Origin: Bettongia penicillata ogilbyi
Taxonomy: Eukaryota > Chordata > Mammalia > Diprotodontia > Potoroidae
Direction: 5' to 3'
Length of the DNA stretch: 64,000 nt
NCBI GenBank assembly: GCA_023548195.1
Contig: JAJHZJ010000251.1
Location: 186,001-250,000 of the forward strand
In this document: positions 53,600 through 64,000 of the stretch, piece by piece
Layout of the letters: each line of letters starts with the position of its first letter
How positions within the stretch are numbered: position 1 is the stretch's first letter
The notes under the pieces: generated by a model
Told to the model about the DNA's origin: nothing
Database searches by the model: none
What the model saw: the letters and a program-made list of their open reading frames with translations, nothing else
Position numbers and translations under genes: made by a program

Positions 53600-54250
53600 T
53601 CAGTGCCCTGAAAGGAGTTTAGCAATAAAACCAAAATTAGGAATCCAGAGTCTACAAAATCCAGTTATGCCTAAAAACACTCGAACTTGTTTCTTAGTGG
53701 CTGGAATAGGGACAGACAGGATTGTCCTTTTTCTCACAGAAGTGAAGGAGAGAAAGATGGGCATGAGTTCATGGCCCAGATACTTTGTGGACTGGCATGC
53801 TATCTGGACTTTGTTCAAAGAGACCCTATAGCCCCGAATGCCCAAGAAATTAAGGGCTTCTGTGGCAGCAGCCAAAGAGCCCGCCTGGGTGGGGCTACAA
53901 ATAAAAATATCATCCACATACTGAATTAAGCTACTACCTGCTAGTTTCAGGTCCTTTAAATCCCTTTCAAAAGTCTGGCAAAATAAATGAGGGTTATCTT
54001 GAAACATGTGGGGCAACCCTGTCCATGTTAGCTGATATGGATTTGATTCCCCAGGAAGAATCCATTCAAAGGCAAAAATAAATTATGAATGAATATTCTC
54101 CATTAAGCTTTTTTGTGGGAAGGACTCCAGTACGGCATGGAGATGAAAAAGGGACAGGGATTCTATACTTAAGGAATTTTTCAATTAAAGGTTGTAGTCC
54201 TTCCCAGGCCTCAGGCTTAATCAGATATTGACCACAAAGAGGGAACACTT
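53600..54250 (-). pseudogene. ERV pol: reverse transcriptase remnant
   Basis: Two pieces in different frames. The 5' piece (54066-54248) holds the start of the fingers domain (ending near KLNGEYSF). The 3' piece (53600-54016) holds the YVDD catalytic motif and the following thumb/connection start (FLGITGFCR). The stretch between them that should carry the first catalytic aspartate is missing, so the enzyme is dead regardless of the frameshift. Confidence 0.8.
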
Positions 54251-54289
54251 CAGGGTCTGGGAGGCTAACAATGGCTGGAGTGGCAAAAG

Positions 54290-54670
54290 TAGCTCACCTT
54301 GGAATTCCTGGATCCCAAATAATTGGCTCGATTGTCTCCCACACTTTCAAGCAAACATGGGGAGATCTAGTGAACAAAGGCAAAAGGGAGATGGGAGGTT
54401 TAACTAGAGAAAATTGGCTCCCCAATTTCACCATCAGGTCCCTTTCCAGCAAGGGGGCAGGGCTAGAGGAGGGCATAAGGATGGAATGTTTAAACAACAG
54501 ATCTTCAAGTAGGTTGGGGAGGGGGTATGTCTGGAGACATTCCTTAGTTTCTCCTTCAATGCCTATGACCAGAGGGGTCAAGGGGTGAGTAGGATGAGAG
54601 TAACTGGTTAAAGCAGAGAACTTAGCCATGTTAAAGTAGGTAACCTTACCTTTAGCCTTCGTTTTCACTC
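54290..54670 (-). pseudogene. ERV pro: protease-region remnant
   Basis: The frame 54294-54668 sits between nucleocapsid and RT, where gammaretroviral protease belongs. I do not see a clear DTG active-site motif. Position is the main evidence. Confidence 0.45.
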
Positions 54671-54789
54671 AGAACTTGGCGAGAAAGGTGGAGAAAGTTG
54701 GAGCACTGTCAGCACCCAAGCTTTCCTGTCCTTCCAAGTCTTGAGAAGACTGGAGGACAGGGTACTGGGGGGTGACTCCACCACTTTTT

Positions 54790-55105
54790 CAACCTGAGGG
54801 ACAATCTTTCCTCCAATGTCCCTCCTGATCACATGGGCATGGTTCCATAGGCATTGGTTCCTGGGGTTCCCTCTGGGGAGGGGTGCCCTGGAGGGGACAC
54901 TCCTTAGACTAATGACCCTCCTTGTGGCATCGAAAACAGATTTCCCCACTGCCCAAGTAGCCAGTCTTCCTCCAAGGGGGTGCCCTGGAGGGGTGCTCCA
55001 TGGGTCTTTTCCTGGCCACGGCAACAGTCAAGAATTGACATGTTCCCTGTCCCTGGCCCTTCTCCTTCTCTCTCCTCTGCTGCAAAGAGGCCTCTGTTGT
55101 TAGAC
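54790..55105 (-). pseudogene. ERV gag: nucleocapsid with CCHC knuckles
   Basis: CFRCHKEGH at 54912-54938 gives the first three ligands of a CCHC zinc knuckle. A second degraded knuckle follows at about 54810-54860 in another frame. The preceding basic/acidic linker fits nucleocapsid. Confidence 0.65.
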
Positions 55106-55981
55106 TCAAAAAGCCATCTCCAGTAATTGGGCCTGCGGTGTTTGGGGTCCCATTGCCAATTTCTGCAGTTTCCTTCTAACATGTGGGTCAGACTGATTAA
55201 TAAAATATATGCTAAGGATTTCTGCCCTTCCTATGGAGTCAGGATCCAAATTTGCATGCTTTTTAATAGCTTCTACTAGCCAATCTTGGAAAAGGGCAGG
55301 GTTTTCCTTTCCTCCCTGACTAATTTCCCTAACTTTTTGAAAATTTACTTGTTTTTGAAATGCAGTTTTTAGGACTTCTAACAGGCAAATTACCATAAGG
55401 TCTCTCTTTCTCCTGTCTTCACTCTTTTGATAATCCCATCCTGGGTCAGTAGTGGGGACAGCAGCTGCTCCTGGGGGGTATTGTATGGGATCATTGCTAG
55501 CCATATGATCCCCAAACTTTTGGGCATGTTCCCAAATTCTCCCCTTCTCCTCAGTGGTACAACAGGCAGAGAAAAGTATATGCAGATCCTTGCAAGAAAG
55601 TTCAAATTGTAGGGATATATCCCTAAAGCCTTCAGTAAACCTAGTAGGGTCTTCTGAGCATCTCCTCAGTTTCTCTTTAATCTGAGGGAGATACAGAGCA
55701 GTCACTTCCCTCAAGGGAAAAAACCTTAAAGGTGCTGGGGGGGCAGAAGCTTGGTTAGAGAGACAAGAAGTCCCAGTTTTCATGAGGGAAGGACTGGGGA
55801 ATGCTGACTCAACTGGCTTGGGCTGCAAGGCCAGGGCATCTGGCTGGCAAGGAGAAAGATCAGCTGGCACCTGAGGTGGCAAAGGGGTTAGAGGGGGAGA
55901 TACCCCAGAGATTGCTGTGGGGATGGGGCCTGAGGCCTGCGTGAATGTTGCCCCAGGAAGAGGGGCTGCAGAGGGAGGCAC
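55106..55981 (-). pseudogene. ERV gag: capsid region (longest surviving frame, 291 codons)
   Basis: Pro-rich p12-like N-part, then a capsid with a PLREV start and a DWLVEAIKKHANLDP helix with QS.P..RRKL near the end, the major-homology-like area of gammaretroviral capsids. It is open over 291 codons, but upstream matrix and downstream nucleocapsid are in other frames, so no complete Gag can be made. Confidence 0.8.
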
Positions 55982-55998
55982 CTCAGCAATATGTGTGG

Positions 55999-56330
55999 CT
56001 AGGAACTGAGTGGGGGTTGGGAACAGAGATAGGGGAGGAGGTCCAATTCACCCCCATTGTCCTTTTGTGGGGCAGCTCCGGTTACAAGCATCTTGCAATC
56101 TTTTCTGAGAATGGGGTCCTGAGAGAGTTTGACGAAGGCCCTTATGTAAGGTATTTCTATCCATTTTTTCTTTTGGAGACAATGTAATTCTAACTGTAAA
56201 AGCGTATGACATTGTAAGGTCCCAAACATGGGCCACACTTCATTGTCCTTCAGGTGATATTGAGGCCAAACTGTGTTGCAAAAGAACACTAACTTTTTCT
56301 TTTTTAAGTTCTTTAGAGAAGCTAAATATT
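55999..56330 (-). pseudogene. ERV gag: matrix-like region
   Basis: Frame 55999-56289 contains WP-type motifs expected of a gammaretroviral matrix and lies just upstream of the capsid frame. No intact start with a myristoylation glycine was identified. Confidence 0.55.
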
Positions 56331-56928
56331 TTCCAATTTTGTAAGAGACAATTCCAAAAAAATTTTGGAATTGAAGAGGATTAATCTATTACTTGGCACA
56401 GAGCTGGAAGTCCCTCTCTCGGTAAAGGAGGACATGGAAGTAAGCTTAAAGAAAAAAGAAACAAGAGGACAAAAAAGTAACTGAGTTTTTCCTGACTCCC
56501 TAGCACCCAGGGAATCCGGAGAATTGGGCACCCACTTAACTGAAGTTTCTCTGATTTCCTAGGGCCCGGGAAATTCAGAGAATTGTGCACATTAGCTTTG
56601 GAGGGTATGCCCAAGTCCACTGCCTCAAACACAGACACTAGACTGACATCCTGAGTCTCTAATTCCCTAGCGCCCAGGAAATTCAGACACTTTGCCTGAT
56701 ACTGAGACCTGAAGCCAGGTCTGAAAATCCACTTCCAAGGAGCTTGGAGAGCCCAAAGAGAATAGGGAGAGGAGGAGGCTTACATACCTTCCACTCTTAG
56801 CAGAAGAACTTGAGATTAGCAGCTTTTCCTGGTCAGAGAACCATAAATGATGAGGTTTAGAGGTGCTGGGAACCCCAAAATACTAACACACCAGGTTCTG
56901 CTCGAATGAATTCAATTCAAGCCTTCTT
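56331..56928 (-). other. ERV U5 and untranslated leader
   Basis: Between R and gag. No long frame is expected here. I looked for a tRNA primer binding site (TGG start) and found several candidates but none that I can assign to a tRNA. Confidence 0.5.
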
Positions 56929-57072
56929 AAAGCCAAAGAAAACAAAGTTAATTAAAGATTCGCCACCTTGGGTTGGCTCTTAAGGAGCCTAAGCATTTGT
57001 AATCCTTGTATTCACAAGCAAGCCAGATAGAATCCCAGCTAGACATAGTCTGAGCTGGATTGAATCTGAGCC
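56929..57072 (-). repeat. R region, 5' copy of the ERV
   Basis: Partner of 52316-52458. On the minus strand it directly follows the target duplication, with two extra G residues before the shared GCTCAG, as can arise from cap-templated nucleotides. No U3 is present upstream. Confidence 0.75.
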
Positions 57073-57084
57073 CACAATTTTTTT
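57073..57084. repeat. target site duplication, right, of the ERV copy
   Basis: Same 12 bp as 52304-52315. The flanking HAL1 sequence resumes immediately. Confidence 0.7.
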
Positions 57085-58137
57085 TTGGTAATATATTATC
57101 TAGGCTCTTTTTCTGACCAGAGGTTTCAAGTAATATAATGATTCTTAAATTATCTCTCTTTGATCTGTTTTTCATGTCAGTAGATATTTATATGATATAT
57201 CTCACATTTTCTTGGTTGGTGAGTTTCTATCTTTTGACTTGTTTTTAATAGTTATTATTTTACGGTGTCATTAATTTCTGCTTGGTGGATTCTAATTCTC
57301 AAAGAGTGTGCTACGTGGATAAGGTTTTATGCCATGAAGTTGCTAAGCTACTAATTATTTTTCTATCTATCTCTATCTAGAGTCTCATTTCCAATTTTTT
57401 TCATCTAGACCTTTTGTTTTATTTTGATGAATCATCTTAATTCTTTTTTAAAACACTTTCATTATATCTCCTACAAATTCTAATCGATTTTGTAGGCAAT
57501 CTATTTTTTTGAGGTTTGATTTGTAGGAACTTTAGAGTTATTGTTCTTTTCTGAGTTTGTATCGTAAGTATCACTGACATCATTATAGGTTTTTATCCTT
57601 TTTGTTTTATTTATTCTTCCAGCAATCTTCTCTGGGAAATTCTGCATTGCTGGCCTAGGTAGGTATTTTAGAGCTTGAGTCTGTCATTCAGATTCCTCTG
57701 GGATACCACTTACCCACTAGGCTGCTATCCTAGAAGGTAGAAGTGGATTCATAATTTTTTTCTGAGTGATGCCAGTTCAAGGCTCTGGGCACTGAGTCTA
57801 TCATGCTAAACCATCTTGGTTACCATATACTAAAGGCCTGGGCTCAGGACTAAGTCCACAATTGACTTTGAGCGTTCTTAAATTTTTGGCCAGGCTCAGA
57901 TTTCTGGGAGCTGAATCTATGATGTCAGACCACTCCAGGTTCATAATTCTTGCCCTGATCACTTATCTATAGGATGAATTTTTGATCTTTGGCTAGAAAG
58001 ATGACACATTGCAATTTTGCCTTTGATTTCCAAGTCATGACTTATCTGGTAACTTTCTTATACTGCTGTTAGAATAGTTGTGAGGGGACCTGGGAGAAAC
58101 CGCTTCCCATTGTTCCTCCATTTTGGCTCCGTTTCCC
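57085..58137 (-). mobile_element. older HAL1/L1 copy 4, 5' portion (right of ERV)
   Basis: The minus strand starts at about 58137 with a 'ggagccaaaatggagg' L1 5' end and has a 5' UTR of several hundred bases. It then enters ORF1 (SKRDNLRII near 57150) before being cut by the ERV. Confidence 0.7.
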
Positions 58138-59880
58138 ATGTATACTTTAAGGGATTTCTCATATCATTGGCTCATTGTTCTTCTTCTCCCCAAAATGAGA
58201 ACTTTGCTATATGACATAAATCTATTATGTTGTCACCAATTTTCTTTGGAAGCATACAGATAGAACTCCCAGGAAGTATTATCTCTTATGGTTCCTCAGT
58301 ACATCATAGTATCATAGATCATCTTCTTCCTACTGTTTTCCTACAATGTAACTTTTGTGCAGGACTTTGCCTGTACTTCTGTAAAGCTCCCCCAAAGTGG
58401 CAAGGGTAGCTCCTCTTCAGAGGAAAGCCTATCTTCTGTCCCAGGTTTATTCTCAGTCTGACAAAGTTGGCTATTTCAGAGTATCTTTGTCCATGGTGGT
58501 TTAATAGCCTAAACATCAGGACCTACCTGGGTGACTCTATTCTGAAGCCTCTCCCTTGAACTATTGATAGTTGGTTCCCACAAAGCTCTGCTTCATATAA
58601 TATTTCACTCAGTAGTCAGGCACACAAGGCTACTTTTCCTATCTTTAAACAATTCTCTATCACTGACACCAAGTTGGGACAAGATAATCTTTGGCAGTGT
58701 GTTTCCCACCCAAACCAGTATTTCCTACAGTTTCTGACACTTGACAAAAAAATGCCTCTAGTGTCCCTCAAGCCCCAAAAGTCATGTCAGAACCAAAGGA
58801 AAAGGTTATTCAAATAGCACTCCCCTGAAAAAAAATTGAAACTGGCTACTGTGAAATGTGAATATCCAAGCTTGCACCCAAAGAAGAAATATGAAACACA
58901 CACACACACTCACACACACACACACACACACACACCTTTGTTAAGGTGGGGAACTATCAGAATTTTTCAACATGTTGATTAGTTTTGTTGAACTATTATT
59001 TTTTCTTCTTCTTTATCATAAATGTCAGTTGTCTGAGAGGGTAGAGAAACACAATGAAGACAATAGATGATATAAAAATAAAAGGTAGCAATATTTTTTA
59101 AAATCCAAGTTGCTTCCCATTATGTTCAGATTAGGGAGGGTAGAGTTAAATGTTCCTCCCTACATTAGTAGTGTCAATATATCACTCCCTCCACTTGGAA
59201 TGTGCATTTACAGATTGGGTTACAGTGCAGCTGGAAGTATTCTCAGGGTTCAAGGACAACTTGGAGAGACTTGGAGAGATCATTCATGATGTTCGTGTGC
59301 TTTCCACTAACATCGTTTAGTCAGACTTCAATTCACTTTTGGAAAGGGGTATAATATAAGGTAGCAAATATGTAACAGTTGGGACAAAACACTCCCAACC
59401 CCATAGATGGTCCATACTCTCCCATGAGTTCACAGAAGTCCCTAGGAGTGTAGTCTCCCACTGTAAAGAATATGTGTACATCAAGGAAAACCTCCTAACT
59501 CCTGATTACTGGAAGTCCTTTTCAAGTGTATAGCTGACATTTCCCCCTGGTCTAAGGGGTCTTAGAAGATGCTTCCTCTTCCAGTGGTTATCTTTCTGTA
59601 TCTTTCTATATTTGTGGGATGTTTGTCTCTACTTCTTTATTTCCAAAGTGACTCCTGGGGCCTGAGGGACAGTTAAGGCATATTTTATCAAGTGTCAACA
59701 TTTGTAGGAAATGTTGATGGGGGTGGGTGCCCAGTAGTTGGAAGAAAGAGGGAATTATATGAGAGTGTCAAATACACTTGAGAACTGCTATAGTTCCCTC
59801 TAAATGCTGTTTTATCTGACCTACATATTCCTATTTCTTTTACCAATCTTTGAGTTTTCAGTACCTTGACTATCTTCTTC
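58138..59880. other. unique sequence with a (CA)n tract
   Basis: A (CA)n microsatellite lies at about 58895-58936. Otherwise no gene or repeat was recognised; short frames lack support. Confidence 0.45.
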
Positions 59881-60520
59881 ATACTTCTCTACACATACTC
59901 AAACTCATCGTTGCCCATCTTAAATTAATGTGAGTAGAATTGGATTCAATTATTCAGAAGTAATCTGATTGAATCAGAGATGGTCACCTCCTTCATTCTT
60001 GTTATCATGCCTATCAGAGTAAACACAAAGCCTGCATACAAGTGTCTTAGCTATTATGTCATACCACTGACTCATTAAAATGCCAGGATCCTTTTTGTTT
60101 TTAGAACTGTTATTTAGCCACAGTTCCACCTTCTATAGTTAGGGGTTTTTTTCTTGGCTCAATATAGAATTCATTATTTATTCCAATTCATTTTATTCCA
60201 TTGTTGTGCCCTGTTGATATCTTTTAGGAATCTGACACAAATATATTAACGATCAATTCCAACTTTCTATTATCAGCAAATTTGTCAAGAATGCTTTCTG
60301 TGACTTTATTCAGATCATTGATAGAAATCTTAAAAAGAACAAGGCAAAGAAAAGATTCCTGGGACACTTCTCCAGTGATCTCTTTGCTCCCCCAAGTTGA
60401 CATAAACCCATTAATAGGTTGACCCAGTTCTTAAATCTGATCATCCAACCAATTCCGATCCACCTGACTGCATGTAGCAGCAAGCACTCTGATGCATCCA
60501 GCATGGCCTACTAGCACAGG
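59881..60520 (-). repeat. CR1/L3-type LINE fragment, minus
   Basis: 'cagatcattgatagaaatc', 'agattcctgggacacttc' and 'aaatctgatcatccaacc' fit the reverse of the CR1/L3 3' coding region (the 'relevant protein' part is too decayed to translate). Confidence 0.55.
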
Positions 60521-60524
60521 TTCT

Positions 60525-60975
60525 TAGATCTGCTTTTCTAAAAGAAAAGCAACTTTTGAGGGGTCAGCAATCTTTATTAATTATGTATACCAGCAGAGAA
60601 ATACAAGCAGAGAAATAAAGACCAACAGACAGGGCTTCTGTCTGATCATAAGCAATAAATACATCACAGATCAACAGACAGATCCAATTGTCTGAATATT
60701 ACATACATACATAGTTACCAAAGAGAGAAGCACCACCATCAGGTTTTCAAAGGCTAAGGAGCTCTTTAATGGCTACCCAGAGTTTCATCTGGCAAGCCCC
60801 CAAAGCAAACCTCACCTAAGAGTATATATACACTTTTCAGAGCCAGAGGGCAACACTATCTTCATTAGCAATTGACAAAAGCTTCTTTTAATGGGCTCCA
60901 GCCAATCAATGAGGGAAAGATCTTTAATTTTTATATAACAAGCCTCCCCTAATCAAGTAACTCTCATTAACATTA
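60525..60975 (-). repeat. possible solo LTR
   Basis: A block with 'tttattaattatgtatacc' near one end and 'aatttttatataacaagcc' near the other. On the minus strand this looks like TATA followed by a poly(A)-signal region. No direct terminal evidence. Confidence 0.3.
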
Positions 60976-62600
60976 CTCTGTACTTCTTTTTAATCCAGTA
61001 AGATCATAGACCTAGAGCCAGGAGGGACTTCATAAACTATCTAATGGTTAACTTAATCTCCTCCCTTGACAGACAAGGAAACAGAGGCCCAGAGAGGCAA
61101 AGTGACATGGAAGGTCACACAGGTAGTGACTAATAGAAGTGGGATTGGTCCCAATTTCTGTGACTCTAGAGTCACTGAAGGAGAAATTGCTTTGCTGAAA
61201 GACTATGACATAGAAGAGGAATTGCAGTACATTTTTTGTAATTTAATAGGAAAGAATTAGAACCAGTCAGTAAAGAATGAGTTAGAAATTAGGGAACCTA
61301 TATCAATGGAAATGTTCTAAATTTGTTGGATGACCACCTGAACATAGATATTCTATAGAATGGATCTCTACATTACATATGAAGTAGAATTTGGTGACTT
61401 CTAAGGTCACTTGCAAGATTCTAAGATACTAAATTACAGATGAGATAGATATTTGGCTCAGTAAAAGGAAATATCTACTACTAATTAGAGCCTTTGTAGG
61501 GAGTGAGTTATCTCTCAAGAAAAAATTGGAGGACAGCTTGCTAGAGGTGTGTAATAATAGGAGCATAAGATTTAGAATTGGAAGGATCATTTTGGCTAGC
61601 CTCCCCATTTTGGAGGTAAGGACAGCTGAGGCCCAGAGAAGTTAAGAATCACGTCCAACCATCATATAGGGAGGGTCCATCAGGTCTTCTATACTTCCTC
61701 GCAAACATGCCAGACTGTAATTCCTCTGAAACTAAATAGATTTCATGAGTTGCCATAGTCCTAGATCTCAAAGCTGACATTTATAGGGCTCCTTTATGGC
61801 ATAGTCATTTATTTCATGAGATGTAAAAGATACTCCCTCATTGGGCTAAGAATTGAACTAGATCATTTCCTGGGTCTTACTGAGATTTTATGATGCTGTG
61901 AACCGCCTTTATTACTTTCAAGTCCATTAAAAGGTTACTGCTTTGTTTTGTATGCCTGATACAATCAACTCTTGCTCAGAGAGGAGAAATGGCCTATTCA
62001 GCAGACCATTTCTCTGTGACCTCTGCCAAGGCAATCAAAGAAACAACTCATCGTTAGAGATACTTCTGTTCTAAGACAACCTATTGAAACATTAGATGGT
62101 CCAGAATACCTGGGGTCACTCTGCCATGTCATTCAGGGTATGGGCATGTTTGCATCCTCCATTCGTGAAAGACCAGTGCAAACACATATGAACAAATTTA
62201 CAAGAAATATATGAATTATTAAATGAGAAGAATTTATAGAAATATTTTTCTAATTGAAAAAGTATGATGGGGAAGGGGTTATTTGTTTAGTGTTTTGGTT
62301 TGTTTTGGTTTTGTTTGGTTTTTTTCCATCTTGAGCTCGGGAATGTTCCTGGCACATGAGAGATGAGTCATGAGAGATGAAAGTATTTGAGAAATTCTTG
62401 TGGAAGGCATCCTTGCAATTTAAGTACATCTTGCTTCTTCCTTCATTGGGAATGTTGGTTGGTTAGCTAATTGAGGGAATCAAAAATAGAAGAGTTATAC
62501 ATGCTTTAAAGTTTCCAAAATATTGTACATTGTAATATACACCTCATATTGTCATGTGAGGTATGTACTACAAGCATTATTATCCCCATTTTTCTTTTTT
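60976..62600. other. intergenic with MIR fragments
   Basis: Minus MIR copies lie at about 61000-61165 ('gacaaggaaacagaggccc', 'gaaggtcacacaggtag') and about 61560-61665. No gene was seen. The 64-codon frame at 61066 runs through the MIR. Confidence 0.5.
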
Positions 62601-62604
62601 TTTT

Positions 62605-64000
62605 AAATATAAATTTATTTATTTAACTTTTTACATTCATTTTCACAAAATTTTGGGTTCCAAATTTTCTCCCTATTTATCCTCTCCCCCCACCCCCAAT
62701 ACACCAAGCATTCTAATTTTCCCTATCACCAATCTTCCCTCTCTTCTATCATCTCGCCCTTCTCTTGTCCCCATCTTCTCTTTTGTCCTGTAGGGCCAGA
62801 TGACTTTCTATTCCCCATTAACTGTATTTCTTATTTCCTAGTAGCAAGAACAATACTAAACAGTTGTTCCTAAAACTTTAAGTTCCAAATTCTCCCCATC
62901 CCTCCCTCCCCACCCATTCCCTTTGGGAAGGCAGGCAATTCAATATAGGCCATATTTGTGTAGTTTTGCAAATGACTTCCATAATAGTCATGTTGTGTAA
63001 GACTACCTATATTTCCCTTCATCCTATCCTGCCCCCCATTGTTTCTATTCTCTCTTTTGATCCTGTCCCTCCTGAGTGTTGACTTCAAATTGCTCCCTCC
63101 TCCCATTGCCCTCCCTTCCATCATCACCCCCACCCTGCTTATCTCCTTCTCCCCCACTTTCCTGTATTGTAAGATAGGTTTTCATACAAAAAGAGTGTGC
63201 ATTTTATTCCTTCCTTTAGTCGAATGTGATGAGGGTAAACTTCATGTTTTTTTCTCAGCTCTCTTCTTTTTCCCTCCACTAAAAAGCCTCCTGCTTGACT
63301 CTTGAATGAGATATAATTTACCCCATTCCATTTCACCCTCTCTCCTCCCACTACATTTCTCTCTCACTGTTTACCTTAATTTCCTTTAAGATATGGTCCC
63401 ATCCTATTCAATTCACTCTGTGCTCTCTGTCTCTGTATGTGCGTATGTGTGTATGTGTGCACACGTGTACATGTGTGTGTGCATGTGTGTGTATGTGTGT
63501 GTGTGGTCCCACCAATTACCCAGATACTGAAAAGTTTTAAGAGTTACAAATATTGTCTTTCCATGTAGGAATGTAAACAGTTCACCTTTGAGAAGTCCCT
63601 TATGACTTCTCTTTGCTGTTTACTTTTTCATACTTCTTCTCATTCTTGTGTTTGAAGGTCAAATTTTCTTTTCAGCTCTGGTCTTTTCATCAAGAATGTT
63701 TGAAAGTCCCCTGTCTCATTGAAAGACCATATTTTCCCCTGAAGTATTATACTCAGTTTTGCTGGGTAGGTGATTCTTGGTTTGAGTCCTAGTTCCTTTG
63801 ACTTCTGGAATATCCTCTTCCACTCCCTTTGATCCCTTAATGTAGAAGCTGCTAGATCTTGGGTTATCCTGATTGTATTTCCACAATGCTGGAATTGTTT
63901 CTTTCTAGCTGCTTGCAAGATTTTCTCCTTGACCTGGGAATTCTGGAATTTGGCCACAATGTTCCTAGGAGTTTCTCTTTTTGGATCTCTTTCAGGCGGT
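62605..64000 (-). mobile_element. young HAL1 copy 5, 3' UTR and ORF1 C-terminus, runs off window
   Basis: The poly(A)-side end is near 62605 (T-run, then 'aactttttacattcatttt' reverse). The 3' UTR spans to 63639, then an ORF1 that is open to the window edge. The layout is identical to copy 1: ORF1 stop, then about 1 kb, then tail, with no ORF2. Confidence 0.85.
63640..64000 (-). CDS. HAL1 copy 5 ORF1, C-terminal part (partial)
   Basis: The frame is open from the window edge to the stop at 63640. About 105 residues compared with copy 1 differ at 11 positions (about 90 percent identity), covering the end of the RRM and the C-terminal RNA-binding domain (GNTIRITQDLAASTLRD, RITYPAKLSIILQGK, ending DLQTQE). 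It has no stop or frameshift in the visible part, so it may be an intact ORF1. ORF1p binds its own RNA in cytoplasmic particles. Confidence 0.75.
   Translation of the reverse strand, partial: PPERDPKRETPRNIVAKFQNSQVKEKILQAARKKQFQHCGNTIRITQDLAASTLRDQREWKRIFQKSKELGLKPRITYPAKLSIILQGKIWSFNETGDFQTFLMKRPELKRKFDLQTQE

Larger units (their letters stand above)
52316..57072 (-). mobile_element. gammaretrovirus-like ERV, structure of a processed (L1-mobilised) viral RNA
   Basis: Minus strand, inserted in the same orientation inside an older HAL1 ORF1. Order 5' to 3' on the minus strand: R (56929-57072), U5 and leader, gag (matrix-like, capsid, nucleocapsid with zinc knuckles), protease, truncated reverse transcriptase, about 1.1 kb of decayed sequence with no RNase H, integrase or env recognised, U3 end, R (52316-52458). 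The only terminal repeat is about 143 bp. It starts 31 bp below a TATA box (52483-52489) and ends about 20 bp after a degraded AATAAA, so it is the R region, not an LTR. All frames are broken by stops and frameshifts. Confidence 0.75.

Noticed and set aside
52316..57072. Normal provirus with two 143-bp LTRs
   Set aside because: TATA would lie outside the 'LTR', the poly(A) signal sits just before its end, and the target duplication is about 12 bp. All fit a processed viral RNA better.

Overview
The window is mammalian nuclear DNA and almost certainly marsupial. It is AT-rich and dense in ancient L2, MIR/THER and CR1/L3 remnants. It also carries many copies of the marsupial tRNA-derived SINE whose head reads gcagctaggtggtgcagtgg (MAR1/WSINE type) and several L1-derived elements that have ORF1 but no ORF2. 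I cannot name the species from sequence alone.

The one clearly functional gene is pulmonary surfactant protein A (SFTPA), + strand, about 12.3-20.8 kb. It has a TATA box, a short 5' UTR exon, four coding exons (signal peptide plus start of collagen; rest of collagen; neck; C-type lectin domain) and a 3' UTR with AATAAA signals. The joined CDS is 744 nt (247 aa), in phase at every junction with GT/AG borders. It is a secreted collectin that binds surfactant lipids and microbial sugars in the airway.

Three weaker coding candidates are listed: an open exon end at bases 1-84; a 50-codon single-pass membrane microprotein at 40,826-40,978 with a strong branch point, acceptor and Kozak context; and a possible minus-strand exon near 38.8 kb.

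Layout: 0-12 kb is repeat-rich flank with a long imperfect inverted repeat (5.29-6.52 kb). 12-21 kb is SFTPA. 21-33 kb is repeat mosaic. 33.3-36.3 kb is a full-length ORF1-only LINE (half-L1, HAL1) with a 17-bp target site duplication. 36.5-43 kb is mostly unique sequence with the microprotein candidate. 44-46.7 kb holds an older HAL1 and an L1 ORF2 tail. 46.9-49.5 kb is a decayed RAD23B processed pseudogene. 49.6-50.8 kb is another HAL1 3' part. 51.2-58.1 kb is an old HAL1 split by a minus-strand gammaretrovirus-like ERV (52.3-57.1 kb). That ERV has the structure of an L1-mobilised processed retroviral RNA (R to R) rather than a normal provirus. 58-62.6 kb is repeat mosaic, and 62.6-64 kb is a young HAL1 running off the window.

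Coordinates of old repeats are approximate because they were read by eye against remembered consensus features. Family names for these are best matches, not database results.
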